DNA of 64,000 nt from Mycobacterium xenopi (GTDB taxonomy: Bacteria > Actinomycetota > Actinomycetes > Mycobacteriales > Mycobacteriaceae): the NCBI RefSeq assembly GCF_009936235.1, contig NZ_AP022314.1, positions 4,216,001 through 4,280,000 of the forward strand, read 5' to 3'. A program made the translations under genes and the position numbers. A model generated the notes under the pieces. That model was given only the letters and a program-made list of their open reading frames with translations. It made no database searches and had not been told where the DNA came from. The stretch's first letter is position 1. Every line of letters begins with the position of its first letter. Below are positions 7,819 through 16,332 of the stretch, piece after piece.

Positions 7819-9999
7819 GTGGTGACATTGCCGACATTGCCGCAGTCCAACACCGTCAGCCCGCGCCACCGGCTCGAGCCGGCGCGGCGGGCGCCCAAGC
7901 CGGGATTTCGGCTCGACATCGAGGGTCTGCGCGCGGTGGCGGTGCTTGCGGTGGTGGCCTTTCATGCCGACCTGCCCGGTGTCGGCGGCGGCTACGTCGG
8001 CGTCGACGTCTTCTTCGTGATCTCCGGCTTCCTGATCACCGGCATTCTGTCGCGCGAGGTGATCGCGACGGGCACGATCCGGCTGGGCCACTTCTACGGG
8101 GCGAGGGCTCGCCGGCTGCTGCCGGCCGCGGCCACGGTCGGGGTGGCCACCGCGGTCGGTTCGGCGGTGCTGCTGCCGCCGCTGCAGGCCCGCAGCGTCA
8201 TCGGCGACGGCATCGCCAGCGCGCTGTATGTCGGCAACTACCGCTTCGCCCTGCACGGCACCGACTACCTGGCCAGCGACACCCCGCCGTCACCGTTTCA
8301 GCACTACTGGTCGCTCGGGGTGGAAGAGCAATTCTATCTGCTGTGGCCGGCGCTGATCATCGGCGCGACGTGGCTGGTCCGGCGGGCCGGCGGCCGGGTG
8401 CCGTGGTGGGTGAACCCGTATCTGGTGGTCCTGGGGGTGGTGGCGGCGACGTCGTTCGCGCTGGCGGTGGCGTGGACTCACCTGTCGCCGCCGTGGGCGT
8501 TCTTCTCGCTGCCGACCCGGGCGTGGGAGCTGGCTGTCGGGGGGCTGGTGGCGCTTTCGGCTGCGCAGTGGCGGCGCCTGCCGACGCTGCCGGCGGTCGT
8601 CGCGGGGTGGGGTGGGCTGGGGCTGATCGTGCTGTCTTGCCACCAGTTGGGTGCAACCACCCCCTACCCGGGGACCGCGGCGTTGCTGCCGGTGCTGGGC
8701 ACCGCGTTGGTGATCGGTGCGGGTTGCGCCAGTAGCGGGATGGGCGTCGGTCGGGTGCTGTCGCTGCCGGGCCTGCGGGCCATCGGGCGGGTGTCGTACT
8801 CGTGGTATCTGTGGCACTGGCCGGTGCTGTTGCTGATGCCGCCGCTGCTGGGACCGTCTGCGGGGTTGGCGGGCCGGCTGGCGGCGGTGGTTGTCTCCGC
8901 CGGGCTAGCGGTACTCACCTTGCACCTGGTCGAAAACCCCGGCCGATTCGCCGCTCCCGTGCGCCGCTCGGCGGGCCGCAGTCTCGCGCTCGGCGGTGCC
9001 GCCACCGCGGTCGCGGTCTGCGCCGGTGTGCTGCTGCTGATAGTGGTACCGGTTCCGGTTGGTCGCGGGGTGGCGGCCGCGGCCCCGAAGATCAGTGTGA
9101 CGCCCCCGCCGTCGGCTAGCCCGGTCGATCCGCGCGACGCGGCGGTGCAGCAGGGGTTTGCGCAGGCGCAGGCCGCGGTCGCGGCCTCCGCTGACCTCAA
9201 AGCGGTGCCGTCGAACCTGACCCCGCCATTGGCCGAGGCGCCGGCCGACAAGCCGGTGGTGTTCGTCAACGGCTGCGTGCGGTCCTGGCGTGAGGTCGGT
9301 CAAAGCGAGTGCGCGACAGGCGATCTCGCGTCGCCTACGACCGTGGCGCTGATCGGCGACTCGCATGCGGCGATGTGGAGCCCGGCGCTGCAGCAGCTCG
9401 CCGAACAACGGCATTGGCGGTTGGAGACGCTGGGCAAAGTGACTTGCCCGTTAATGGATCTGCCGATCACCAGCCCCTATCTGGGCCGCGAATACACCGA
9501 GTGCCAGCAGTGGCGCGCCGACATCATGGCCCGGATGCGGGCCGAGCATCCGCGGCTGATCGTGCTGAGCATGTCGCGGCGCTACGGAGCGGACTTCGGC
9601 TTCACGTCCTATGACCCGGCATGGCTCGACGGCTTGGGCCGTACGGTGGCACAGCTGCGCGGCACTGGCGCGAATGTGCTTGTGCTGGGCCCAATTCCAG
9701 ATCCGCGTTCGACGGTGCCGACGTGCCTGTCAGCTCACCTTGACGACGCCAGCGCCTGCTCGCCGCCGCGGTCGACGGCGGTCAACGACGCCGGGATCGC
9801 TGCGGAACGGGCGGCCACCGCGGCCGGTGGTGGCCGTTACGCCGACCTGACCGAGCTGTTTTGCACCCGCGACCGCTGCCCGGTGATCGTCGGCAACGAC
9901 CTGGTTTACCGCGACGACAACCACGTCACCATCGAGTACGCGCGGACGCTGGTACCGGTGATCGGCGCGCTGGCTGACCGCGCTTTGGCCGGCCGCTGA
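7819..9999 (+). CDS. OafA/YrhL-type membrane acyltransferase with C-terminal SGNH domain
   Basis: 726-residue acyltransferase-3 family protein for O-acylation of an envelope polysaccharide or glycolipid. Residues about 30-400 are the multi-pass domain: RLDIEGLRAVAVLAVVAFHA (conserved R and H), GYVGVDVFFVISGFLITGIL, HYWSLGVEEQFYLLWP and YSWYLWHWPVLLL. A helix near residues 390-420 is followed by a periplasmic linker and an SGNH domain with the nucleophile block VALIGDSHAAMWSPAL (about residue 510) and the C-terminal DDNHVTIEYAR (about residue 700). The start GTG at 7,819 is chosen, with a second GTG directly after it. It follows an exported esterase gene by 29 bp, so the two may modify and trim the same acyl groups. 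Confidence 0.92.
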   Translation: MVTLPTLPQSNTVSPRHRLEPARRAPKPGFRLDIEGLRAVAVLAVVAFHADLPGVGGGYVGVDVFFVISGFLITGILSREVIATGTIRLGHFYGARARRLLPAAATVGVATAVGSAVLLPPLQARSVIGDGIASALYVGNYRFALHGTDYLASDTPPSPFQHYWSLGVEEQFYLLWPALIIGATWLVRRAGGRVPWWVNPYLVVLGVVAATSFALAVAWTHLSPPWAFFSLPTRAWELAVGGLVALSAAQWRRLPTLPAVVAGWGGLGLIVLSCHQLGATTPYPGTAALLPVLGTALVIGAGCASSGMGVGRVLSLPGLRAIGRVSYSWYLWHWPVLLLMPPLLGPSAGLAGRLAAVVVSAGLAVLTLHLVENPGRFAAPVRRSAGRSLALGGAATAVAVCAGVLLLIVVPVPVGRGVAAAAPKISVTPPPSASPVDPRDAAVQQGFAQAQAAVAASADLKAVPSNLTPPLAEAPADKPVVFVNGCVRSWREVGQSECATGDLASPTTVALIGDSHAAMWSPALQQLAEQRHWRLETLGKVTCPLMDLPITSPYLGREYTECQQWRADIMARMRAEHPRLIVLSMSRRYGADFGFTSYDPAWLDGLGRTVAQLRGTGANVLVLGPIPDPRSTVPTCLSAHLDDASACSPPRSTAVNDAGIAAERAATAAGGGRYADLTELFCTRDRCPVIVGNDLVYRDDNHVTIEYARTLVPVIGALADRALAGR

Positions 10000-10012
10000 A
10001 CGCTATTCGTCG

Positions 10013-10264
10013 TTATTCGTCGCCTCGCTGCGCTCGCCGCAGTCGGGCGGTGCCGACCACGGCCAACACCCCGGCGGCGGTGGCCAGCAGCAGCGTCAGC
10101 AACAGCAGCGGAGGATCGTAGACCACCGACGTGGTGACGGGCTGCCCGTCGGCGACCGGCGCGACCTGTACCGGGGCTCGGGCGTGCAACCAGCTCAGCG
10201 CGCAGCCCAGCAACGCGGCGCAGGCCAGCGCGATTTCCGCAATGGCGCGAGTGCGAGCACTCAC
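10013..10264 (-). CDS. Small conserved transmembrane protein
   Basis: 83-residue protein with two predicted membrane spans, one around AEIALACAALLGCALSWLHA and one around PPLLLLTLLLATAAGVLAVV, joined by a short loop. The GTG start overlaps the stop of the upstream gene as GTGA, which implies translational coupling. It resembles the small membrane protein found next to the heme genes in mycobacteria (Rv0514-like position). Function unknown. Confidence 0.75.
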   Translation of the reverse strand: MSARTRAIAEIALACAALLGCALSWLHARAPVQVAPVADGQPVTTSVVYDPPLLLLTLLLATAAGVLAVVGTARLRRAQRGDE

Positions 10265-10809
10265 CACTTCGACCCGGCGTCGTCGCCGTGATCCGCAGCA
10301 TCGTCGGGCACGTCCGATCCGACCCGCTCCTCGACCAGCGGGGTGAGCGCGGCTCGCAGGTGGCGGTGCCGCCGCGCCCAAGCTTGCGCGGTGCGGCCGT
10401 GGGTGAGCTTGAGACCGATGCCCACCCGGCCGCGCGGCACGCCGACCAGCTCGCCGAGGGCGCGCGCCGACTGCCAGCGGTGCAGCGGAAGCCCGGAGTC
10501 GGGCGCGTGCTCGGCCTCCGGATAAACCTTGACGATCTCGGCCACCTTGATGGTTTCGGTACCTTGGCGCAGCGTGTCTTCGGTCAGTTCGACTGAGGTG
10601 TGGATACGGGCGGCCTTGACCTGGATAGCGAGGAACCCGGACACCAGGACCAGAAAAACCATGGGGACCAAGACGTTCCATCCGTAGCCAGCGGATTTTT
10701 CGATGAACAGCATGGCCACCGCCGTGACCGGGCCGACCAACACCCAGTACCAGCTGGCGCCGGGCTCGTAGAACAACCGCTTGGGTTCGCGGTCCGTGCC
10801 AGATGTCAT
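10261..10809 (-). CDS. Conserved membrane protein, DUF3093-like
   Basis: 182-residue protein with two hydrophobic segments near the N-terminus (WYWVLVGPVTAVAMLFIE and NVLVPMVFLVLVSGFLAI), followed by a soluble domain with SVELTEDTLRQGTETIKVAE, RALGELVGVPRGRVGIGLKL and AQAWARRHRHLRAAL. This order matches DUF3093-type actinobacterial membrane proteins. I prefer the ATG at 10,809 because GAGG lies 5 nt upstream; a GTG at 10,830 would add seven residues. The gene is coupled by a 4-bp overlap to the small membrane protein downstream. Function unknown. Confidence 0.75.
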   Translation of the reverse strand: MTSGTDREPKRLFYEPGASWYWVLVGPVTAVAMLFIEKSAGYGWNVLVPMVFLVLVSGFLAIQVKAARIHTSVELTEDTLRQGTETIKVAEIVKVYPEAEHAPDSGLPLHRWQSARALGELVGVPRGRVGIGLKLTHGRTAQAWARRHRHLRAALTPLVEERVGSDVPDDAADHGDDAGSKW

Positions 10810-11261
10810 CGACACCTCATCTCCTGACACCCCGATGATTGGCCGCGCCGGATTGGCGCCGTGACTTAGGTGGCTAGCCTAACGCCAGCGGTACGCCGCC
10901 TTCGCGACCCCGCGTGCCCGTCGTCAGGCTGCGCCGATTGCGTGGCCTGGTCGCGCGGGGCGACGGACGGCGCCGAGGAAATCCGCACCGTGGTGGGCGC
11001 GATTTGCTGACTCTCGACTCCGACCTGAGCCCGGACCCTGACCTGCTGACAAGAGCGGCCCAGGGGGCACTGTGCCTAGCGGATCTGGAGTTGGCGGATC
11101 GGCTTGCGGAGGCGGCGATTCGTGCAGGCCGACACCGTCGTGGCATTGCGGTGCCGGCAGAAGCTCGCATTGCGGCCGCATGCGCTGAACTATCCGCCCG
11201 CACCAGATTGTTCGGCTGTGTTCAGTGCGGCCTCAGCCTGACACCGCGTGGGGAAGGAGAA
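10810..11261. other. About 450 bp with no intact gene; holds a LuxR-family remnant
   Basis: Apart from the short LuxR-like fragment at 11,004-11,129 I find no coding sequence here. Overlapping frames on both strands look like the high-GC background. It separates the membrane-protein pair from vapBC, whose 3' end lies at 11,262. Confidence 0.5.
11004..11129 (+). pseudogene. Short remnant of a LuxR-family ATPase regulator
   Basis: About 42 codons read LLTLDSDLSPDPDLLTRAAQ and then CLADLELADRLAEAAIRAG. This matches the TPR-like middle region of large mycobacterial LuxR-family regulators with an AAA ATPase module, where segments like PDLLTRAAQAAL and DLELADRLADAAIRAG are typical. Neither the ATPase part nor the LuxR HTH is present on either side, so this is a decayed fragment of a protein that is normally around 900-1,100 residues. 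Confidence 0.5.
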
Positions 11262-11663
11262 TCACGTCGCGCCACCGAGCACCTCGATCCGGCAAGCGGG
11301 GCCGCGTGAGCGCGCCAAGCGCCCATCGAGAGTTAGCAGCGTTGCATCGAACGCCTCGGCCAGCGCCACGTAGAACGCGTCCCAACCTCGCACCGAGCCC
11401 CGCAGCTGCCAGGCTCGGTCAAGCAGGCCCCGGTGCCCAAAACGCTCCCCGGGCCAGTCCCGCAGAGCGGCGACTGCTTGCGCGGCGGCGGTCCCATCCA
11501 GCCGCCCCCGCAGGTGCTGGGCGCGGATCACTCCAAGCACTTCCACGTCGATCACATGTGGTGCTGCCTGGTCGGTGTCGGCGGCCATCCGGGCCGCGAT
11601 TTGCTTGGATCGCGGCGTATCAGCGACGACCTCGAATAGGCACGACGCGTCAACGACCAGCAT
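11262..11663 (-). CDS. vapC: VapC-family PIN-domain toxin
   Basis: 133-residue PIN-domain ribonuclease, the toxin of a type II toxin-antitoxin pair that cleaves RNA when freed from VapB. It starts MLVVDASCLFEVV with the first acidic residue D5, has a conserved glutamate in VIDVEVLGVIRAQ and the C-terminal acidic cluster WDAFYVALAEAFDATLLTLD. Length is typical (about 130). The ATG at 11,663 lies inside the 3' end of vapB (14-bp overlap), as expected for a coupled operon. No damage is visible, so the toxin should be active. Confidence 0.9.
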   Translation of the reverse strand: MLVVDASCLFEVVADTPRSKQIAARMAADTDQAAPHVIDVEVLGVIRAQHLRGRLDGTAAAQAVAALRDWPGERFGHRGLLDRAWQLRGSVRGWDAFYVALAEAFDATLLTLDGRLARSRGPACRIEVLGGAT

Positions 11664-11895
11664 CGGGCCATTCGCCGCGCCACTCGTCCAATGTGGCCAG
11701 CACCTCGGCGGTGGATATCTCAGATGGTCGCCGACCGATTCGGGCAAGCCACTGCGCCACCGACGGCCGTGCTGCTAATCGGGCGGCTTCCCGGCGAAGT
11801 AACTCAGGAACCGTGATCCCTTCCTCTGCTGCGCGGCGAACCAGGCCGGCATACACCTCGTCATCTATGTCGCGGATTTGCACCGTCTTAGGCAT
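11650..11895 (-). CDS. vapB: VapB-family antitoxin (ribbon-helix-helix, FitA-like)
   Basis: 81-residue antitoxin with an N-terminal ribbon-helix-helix DNA-binding part (MPKTVQIRDIDDEVYAGLVR, then AEEGITVPELLRREAARLA) and a C-terminal toxin-binding tail (STAEVLATLDEWRGEWP). It neutralises VapC and normally represses its own operon. It precedes vapC with a 14-bp overlap. A perfect palindrome lies 13 nt upstream of its start codon. Confidence 0.9.
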   Translation of the reverse strand: MPKTVQIRDIDDEVYAGLVRRAAEEGITVPELLRREAARLAARPSVAQWLARIGRRPSEISTAEVLATLDEWRGEWPDAGR

Positions 11896-11908
11896 GGCTG
11901 CATGCTAC

Positions 11909-11924
11909 CATGCATTGATGCATG
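11909..11924. promoter_or_regulatory. Probable VapB operator palindrome
   Basis: CATGCATTGATGCATG is a perfect 7-bp inverted repeat with a 2-bp spacer, just upstream of vapB. TGCAT occurs twice more around it (about 11,899 and 11,930). Its position and symmetry suit binding by VapB dimers for autorepression. Confidence 0.6.
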
Positions 11925-12137
11925 AGCTAATGCACGCCTGGCGAAGTCGTTGTGGGCGTGTTATCAACCGGCTCTCGTAACGATTTGTTGCCAGTCTGCC
12001 CATAGCCGGAGGGCTCCCCGAATTGAAACCGTGTCGTACCGCTGTGGCGTACTCGCACACATGTTCTATGACGACGGCCCACCCACCGTGCTAAATCAGT
12101 GCGGCCCCATGACGCCTACCGTGACACCCGGCCACGC

Positions 12138-12719
12138 TCACCTAGTGAAGTATGCGTGGGCGTCTCGGCGGTGCAACAGCACAACGCCGCCGGCGATCAA
12201 CACCGAGCCCACGATGCCGCTAACCGCGCAAACCACCGCCACGACGGGCGGCCAATCCCCGCTGAACAACCGGCTGACCACGTAGACGACAGTGGCCACG
12301 CCGCCGCCGGTCAGCACGGTGCGAGCCCACCGATACCCGGCGCGCATCAACAGCAGGAAGGTCACCACGATCACCAGCACCACGGCGGTGAGCAGCCCCG
12401 AGGCGGCGTAGAGAATCGGCGACCCGTGGCCGACGTGCGAGCTGAGCATGTCCACGACATAGCCGATCACCAGCAGCGGCAGCGCGGTCAGCCACAGCCA
12501 AAAGCCGGTGTCGACGTCGACCGGACGGGGAGGTCGCTCGGGCGGGGTGGGCGCACCCGGCGGGGAGGGGCCGCCGGGTGCACTTGGAGGGGCGGGCCAT
12601 CCGGGTGGTCCGGGTGGCGTACCGGGCCAGCTTGGCGGCTCCGGAGGCGTCCACGGCCCGGGCGGTTCCGTCGGGAGCGACGGCTCATGCGGCTCCGGCC
12701 GCCGCTGCGGCTCGCTCAC
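12138..12719 (-). CDS. Proline-rich conserved membrane protein, coupled to hemB
   Basis: 193-residue protein. The first 65 residues are a cytoplasmic-type Pro/Gly-rich segment (EPPGPWTPPEPPSWPGTPPG and similar). Four hydrophobic helices follow: FWLWLTALPLLVIGYVVDML, LYAASGLLTAVVLVIVVTFL, a segment around VLTGGGVATVVYVVS, and VVAVVCAVSGIVGSVLIAGG. The GTG start overlaps the hemB stop as GTGA, so it is translationally coupled to hemB and is the last gene of the heme operon. Function unknown. Confidence 0.82.
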   Translation of the reverse strand: MSEPQRRPEPHEPSLPTEPPGPWTPPEPPSWPGTPPGPPGWPAPPSAPGGPSPPGAPTPPERPPRPVDVDTGFWLWLTALPLLVIGYVVDMLSSHVGHGSPILYAASGLLTAVVLVIVVTFLLLMRAGYRWARTVLTGGGVATVVYVVSRLFSGDWPPVVAVVCAVSGIVGSVLIAGGVVLLHRRDAHAYFTR

Positions 12720-13696
12720 GGCAGCCAGGCCGCCGCCTCAGCGGCCCAGTAGGTCAGCACGATGTCGGCCCCCGCGCGCCGGATGCTGGTCAACGACTCC
12801 AGGACGGCGGCGCGCCGATCAATCCACCCGTTGGCAGCGGCCGCCGAGATCATCGCGTACTCCCCCGACACCTGGTAGGCGGCCACCGGCACCGGCGACA
12901 TCTCGGCCGCGGCTGCCACCACGTCGAGGTAACCCATCGCGGGTTTGACCATTACGATGTCGGCCCCCTCATCGAGGTCCAATCGCACCTCGCGCAGCGC
13001 CTCGCGGACATTGCCCGGCTCCTGCTGATAGGTGCGGCGATCACCGGACAGGCTCGAGCTCACCGCCTCGCGGAACGGCCCGTAGAACGCCGACGCGAAT
13101 TTAGCGGCATAAGCCAGGATCACCACGTCGGTGTGACCGGCGGCGTCCAGCCCGTCGCGAATCGCGCCGACCTGGCCGTCCATCATGCCGCTCGGCCCGA
13201 CCACATGAGCACCCGAGTTAGCCTGCGCCACAGCCAATTCCACATAACGCTTCAATGTGGCGTCGTTGTCGACGCGGCCGCGATCGTCGAGGACACCGCA
13301 ATGGCCATGGTCGGTGAACTCATCGAGGCAGGTGTCAGCCATCAGCACGGTGGCGTCACCGAGATCCTTGGCCAAGTCGCGCAGCGCGAGATTGAGGATG
13401 CCGTCGGGATCGGTTCCCGATGAACCGAATGCGTCCTTGTCCTCGTCGCGGGGCACCCCGAACAGCATCAGCCCGCCTACCCCGGCGGCCACGGCCTCGG
13501 CTGCCGCGCGCCGCAGCGACTCGCGGCTGTGCTGCACCACCCCGGGCATCGACGCGACCGGGCGGGGCTCGTCGATGCCGTCGGCGACGAACATCGGCAG
13601 CACCAAATGCCTTGGCTCCAGCGAGGTTTGCGCCACCAGTCGGCGCATCGCCGGCGTGGAGCGGAGTCGACGCGGACGTTGCCGGGGATAGCCCAT
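12716..13696 (-). CDS. hemB: Delta-aminolevulinic acid dehydratase (porphobilinogen synthase)
   Basis: 326-residue enzyme that joins two 5-aminolevulinates to form porphobilinogen. The two active-site lysines are K199 in ILAYAAKFASAFYGPF and K251 in DIVMVKPAMGYLDVV. The metal-binding region is ADTCLDEFTDHGHCG (C123, H130, C133). N-terminal RRLRSTPAMRRLVAQTSLEP is typical for the mycobacterial enzyme. It starts 3 bp after the hemD stop and overlaps the following membrane-protein gene by 4 bp. Complete, no anomalies. Confidence 0.97.
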   Translation of the reverse strand: MGYPRQRPRRLRSTPAMRRLVAQTSLEPRHLVLPMFVADGIDEPRPVASMPGVVQHSRESLRRAAAEAVAAGVGGLMLFGVPRDEDKDAFGSSGTDPDGILNLALRDLAKDLGDATVLMADTCLDEFTDHGHCGVLDDRGRVDNDATLKRYVELAVAQANSGAHVVGPSGMMDGQVGAIRDGLDAAGHTDVVILAYAAKFASAFYGPFREAVSSSLSGDRRTYQQEPGNVREALREVRLDLDEGADIVMVKPAMGYLDVVAAAAEMSPVPVAAYQVSGEYAMISAAAANGWIDRRAAVLESLTSIRRAGADIVLTYWAAEAAAWLP

Positions 13697-13699
13697 CGG

Positions 13700-15352
13700 C
13701 TAGCGCCTGCGGCTCTTCTTGCGCGGCGGTGGCAGGGCGCCCTCGGCGCGCAGCCGGGCGGCATGCTCGGCCAGGGCGTCAACCAGCGGGCCCACTGCGG
13801 CGGTCTCGGGCTGCACATCGACCCGCAGGCCGAACTCGGCAGCCGTCTCGGCCGTCTTGGGTCCGATGCAGGCGACGATCGTTCGCGCGTGCGGCTTGCC
13901 CGCAATGCCGACAAGGTTGCGCACCGTCGAGCTGGACGTAAAGCACACCGCGTCGAAACCGCCGGTCTTGATCATCTCGCGGGTTTCCGCCGGTGGCGGC
14001 GCGGCGCGAACGGTACGGTATGCGGTGACATCTTCGATCTCCCAACCTCTTTCGCGTAGACCCTCAGCCAGGGTTTCGGTGGCGATGTCGGCGCGCGGCA
14101 GCAGCACCCGGTTCACCGGGTCGAAAACGCTGTCGTAGGGCGGGAATTCGTCGAGCAGGCCCAGCGAGGACTGTTCGCCGGAAGGCACCAGCTCAGGGCT
14201 GACCCCGAACGCGCGGACCCGATCGGCGGTGGCTTCGCCGACGCAGGCGATCTTCACTCCGGAAAACGCGCGAGCATCGAGCCCGAACTCGCCGAACTTC
14301 TCCCACACCGCGCGCACCGCGTTGGTGGAGGTGAACACCACCCACTGGAAGCGGCCGTCGACAAGACCCTTGACCGCACGTTCCATTTGCGCCGGGCTGC
14401 GCGGCGGCTCCACGGCGATGGTCGGCACCTCGATCGGCAGCGCGCCGTAGGACACCAGCCGCTCGCTCATCTCCCCGGCCTGGTCCTTGGTCCGCGGCAC
14501 CAGCACCGTCCAGCCGTAGAGCGGACGGCTCTCCCACCAGTTCAGCTTCGCCCGGTTGGCGACGGTCTTGCCGATGGTCACCACCAAGGGCCCTGTCAGC
14601 GGCCCCGCGGGGTCGTTGGCGCCCAAAGCCACCCCGTCGGTCAACGCGTGCAGCGTGGTCTCCACCGAGCGCTGGATGCACGTGGTGCCGGCCGCGGTGA
14701 CGACGCACGGCGTCGACTCGGCCAGCCCGTAGTCGATCAGGGTGCGCGCCGCATCGGCCAGGTGTGACGGGGTGGCTTGCAGGATCAGCGGTCCCGGTGC
14801 CGCGGCCAGCGCCGCCCAGTCCACCTCGCCGCGCACGTCGGCAATGGTGTGCGCCGAGCCCAACGGCAGGCCCGCATACGTCGGTACCGCAGCGGTGGCG
14901 GCCAGCCCGGGCACGATCTCGAATTGCAGATGTGCTCGCGCGACGGCGTTGACCTCGGTGATAACCGCGTCCACCGACAGCGGATCGCCGGCCACCAGCC
15001 GCACCACGTCGGTGCCCGACCTGGCCTCGGCGATCAGCGTTTTGGCCACTTCCGCGGGTTCGCCCAGCGCGGGCCGGATGTCGGGGCCGACCGACACCAC
15101 CGCCGTCGCGGTCTCGGTTCGCGCAGCGTCGGCGATCTCGGTGACCTCGGCCGCGCCGGCCGGTGCCGCCCCCGACACCGGCGGCAGTTCGGTGCCAATC
15201 AGCGCCTGCACGGGCTCGGGCACATCGGGATCGGTGAACACCAGGGCGGCGTTGGCCAGCACGCTGGCCGCCCGCGTCGTCAGAAGACCCGGATCGCCGG
15301 GACCGGAGCCCACGAACATGATGCGGCCCGGCTTCGGCTTGCGCCCTCGCAT
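13700..15352 (-). CDS. hemD: Bifunctional uroporphyrinogen-III methyltransferase / uroporphyrinogen-III synthase
   Basis: 550-residue fusion. Residues about 10-250 form a tetrapyrrole (SUMT/CobA-type) methylase domain: GRIMFVGSGPGDPGLLTTRA, VVRLVAGDPLSVD and VPGLAATAAVPTYAGLPLGS. Residues about 275-530 form the uroporphyrinogen-III synthase domain: GWTVLVPRTKDQAGEMSERL, VVFTSTNAVRAVW and FDAVCFTSSSTVRNLVG. The basic tail PPPRKKSRRR is as in M. tuberculosis. The start is the ATG at 15,352 (MRGRKPKPG), by analogy with the M. tuberculosis protein; an upstream extension of 24 codons is open but not conserved. It lies 40 bp after hemC. Confidence 0.95.
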   Translation of the reverse strand: MRGRKPKPGRIMFVGSGPGDPGLLTTRAASVLANAALVFTDPDVPEPVQALIGTELPPVSGAAPAGAAEVTEIADAARTETATAVVSVGPDIRPALGEPAEVAKTLIAEARSGTDVVRLVAGDPLSVDAVITEVNAVARAHLQFEIVPGLAATAAVPTYAGLPLGSAHTIADVRGEVDWAALAAAPGPLILQATPSHLADAARTLIDYGLAESTPCVVTAAGTTCIQRSVETTLHALTDGVALGANDPAGPLTGPLVVTIGKTVANRAKLNWWESRPLYGWTVLVPRTKDQAGEMSERLVSYGALPIEVPTIAVEPPRSPAQMERAVKGLVDGRFQWVVFTSTNAVRAVWEKFGEFGLDARAFSGVKIACVGEATADRVRAFGVSPELVPSGEQSSLGLLDEFPPYDSVFDPVNRVLLPRADIATETLAEGLRERGWEIEDVTAYRTVRAAPPPAETREMIKTGGFDAVCFTSSSTVRNLVGIAGKPHARTIVACIGPKTAETAAEFGLRVDVQPETAAVGPLVDALAEHAARLRAEGALPPPRKKSRRR

Positions 15353-15392
15353 GCTCACTGCTACTCCCCGTTGCTTCCTCGCACGGCTGCTC

Positions 15393-16319
15393 TCACCGTG
15401 CGCCCGACATGAGTTCGCGAGCACCCAGCGCGAACAGTTCCGCCGCCACCGAGAGCCCCAGCTCTCGTGCCCGATCGGGTCTGCCGATGCCGGACGCGCG
15501 GATCACGTCGGATCCGTCCAGCGTCGCCACGCAGCCACGCAGCGACAGCTCCTCGAAGACGCGGCCGTCCTCGTCGATGGACTCGACCACCTCGGCCAGC
15601 GCGCCCACCGGTGCGGAGCAACCTGCCTCCAGTTCGGCGAGCAGGGCCCGCTCCGCGGTGACTGCCGCGCGGGTGTCGGCGTCGTCGAGCTCCGCCAACA
15701 GCGCTGCCAGCTCGGTGGCATCGGCCCGGCACTCAACGGCAAGCGCGCCTTGAGCCGGCGCCGGCAACATCTGCACCGGCTCCAGCGTCTCGGTGACGTC
15801 GTCGAGGCGACCCAGCCGGGCCAGACCTGCCCGGGCCACCACGACCGCGTCAAGATCACCGCTGCTCACCCTGCTCAACCTGGTATCTAGGTTGCCTCGT
15901 AGGGGGCGGATTTCCAAACCGAGACCCAATGCTCTAAGCTGTGCGGCCCGTCGCGGGGATGAGGTACCCACTACCGAGCCGTGCGGCAACTCCGCCAGCA
16001 GTAACCCGTCGCGGGCCACCACCACGTCGCGGGGGTCTTCACGTCGGGGTATCGCGGCCACGACGAACCGGGGATCGTTGGCGGTGGGCAAATCCTTGTG
16101 GGAGTGCACCGCGGCGTCGACGCGGCCTTCTGCGATGGCCTCCCTCAGCGCGGTGGTGAACACACCGACGCCGATGGTCGCGATCGGCGCCGACGAGCGG
16201 TCGCCTTCGGTGGTGATGGTCACCAACTCCGCGGGGTGACCCCTGGCCACCAGAGCGTCGCGGACGCTACCGGCCTGGGTGGTGGCTAACCGGCTGGCCC
16301 GGGTGCCTATCCGAATCAC
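15393..16319 (-). CDS. hemC: Hydroxymethylbilane synthase (porphobilinogen deaminase)
   Basis: 308-residue enzyme that polymerises four porphobilinogens into hydroxymethylbilane. It starts at GTG 16,319 (IRIGTRASRLATTQAGSVRD), 13 bp after the hemA stop. Motifs: FTTALREAIAEGRVDAAVHS and HKDLP, VGTSSPRRAAQLRAL, and the dipyrromethane-cofactor cysteine in LEAGCSAPVGALAEV. Length equals the family norm. Central gene of the hemA-hemC-hemD-hemB operon. Confidence 0.96.
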   Translation of the reverse strand: MIRIGTRASRLATTQAGSVRDALVARGHPAELVTITTEGDRSSAPIATIGVGVFTTALREAIAEGRVDAAVHSHKDLPTANDPRFVVAAIPRREDPRDVVVARDGLLLAELPHGSVVGTSSPRRAAQLRALGLGLEIRPLRGNLDTRLSRVSSGDLDAVVVARAGLARLGRLDDVTETLEPVQMLPAPAQGALAVECRADATELAALLAELDDADTRAAVTAERALLAELEAGCSAPVGALAEVVESIDEDGRVFEELSLRGCVATLDGSDVIRASGIGRPDRARELGLSVAAELFALGARELMSGAR

Positions 16320-16332
16320 GTCGGCCCAACGG

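Noticed and set aside
7570..8817. Long open frames on the minus strand across the esterase and acyltransferase genes
   Set aside because: They are arginine-, histidine- and proline-rich shadow frames of clearly conserved plus-strand genes.
11896..12137. Possible small gene or RNA upstream of vapB
   Set aside because: Short frames only, no ribosome-binding site with a conserved peptide, and no recognisable RNA structure by eye.
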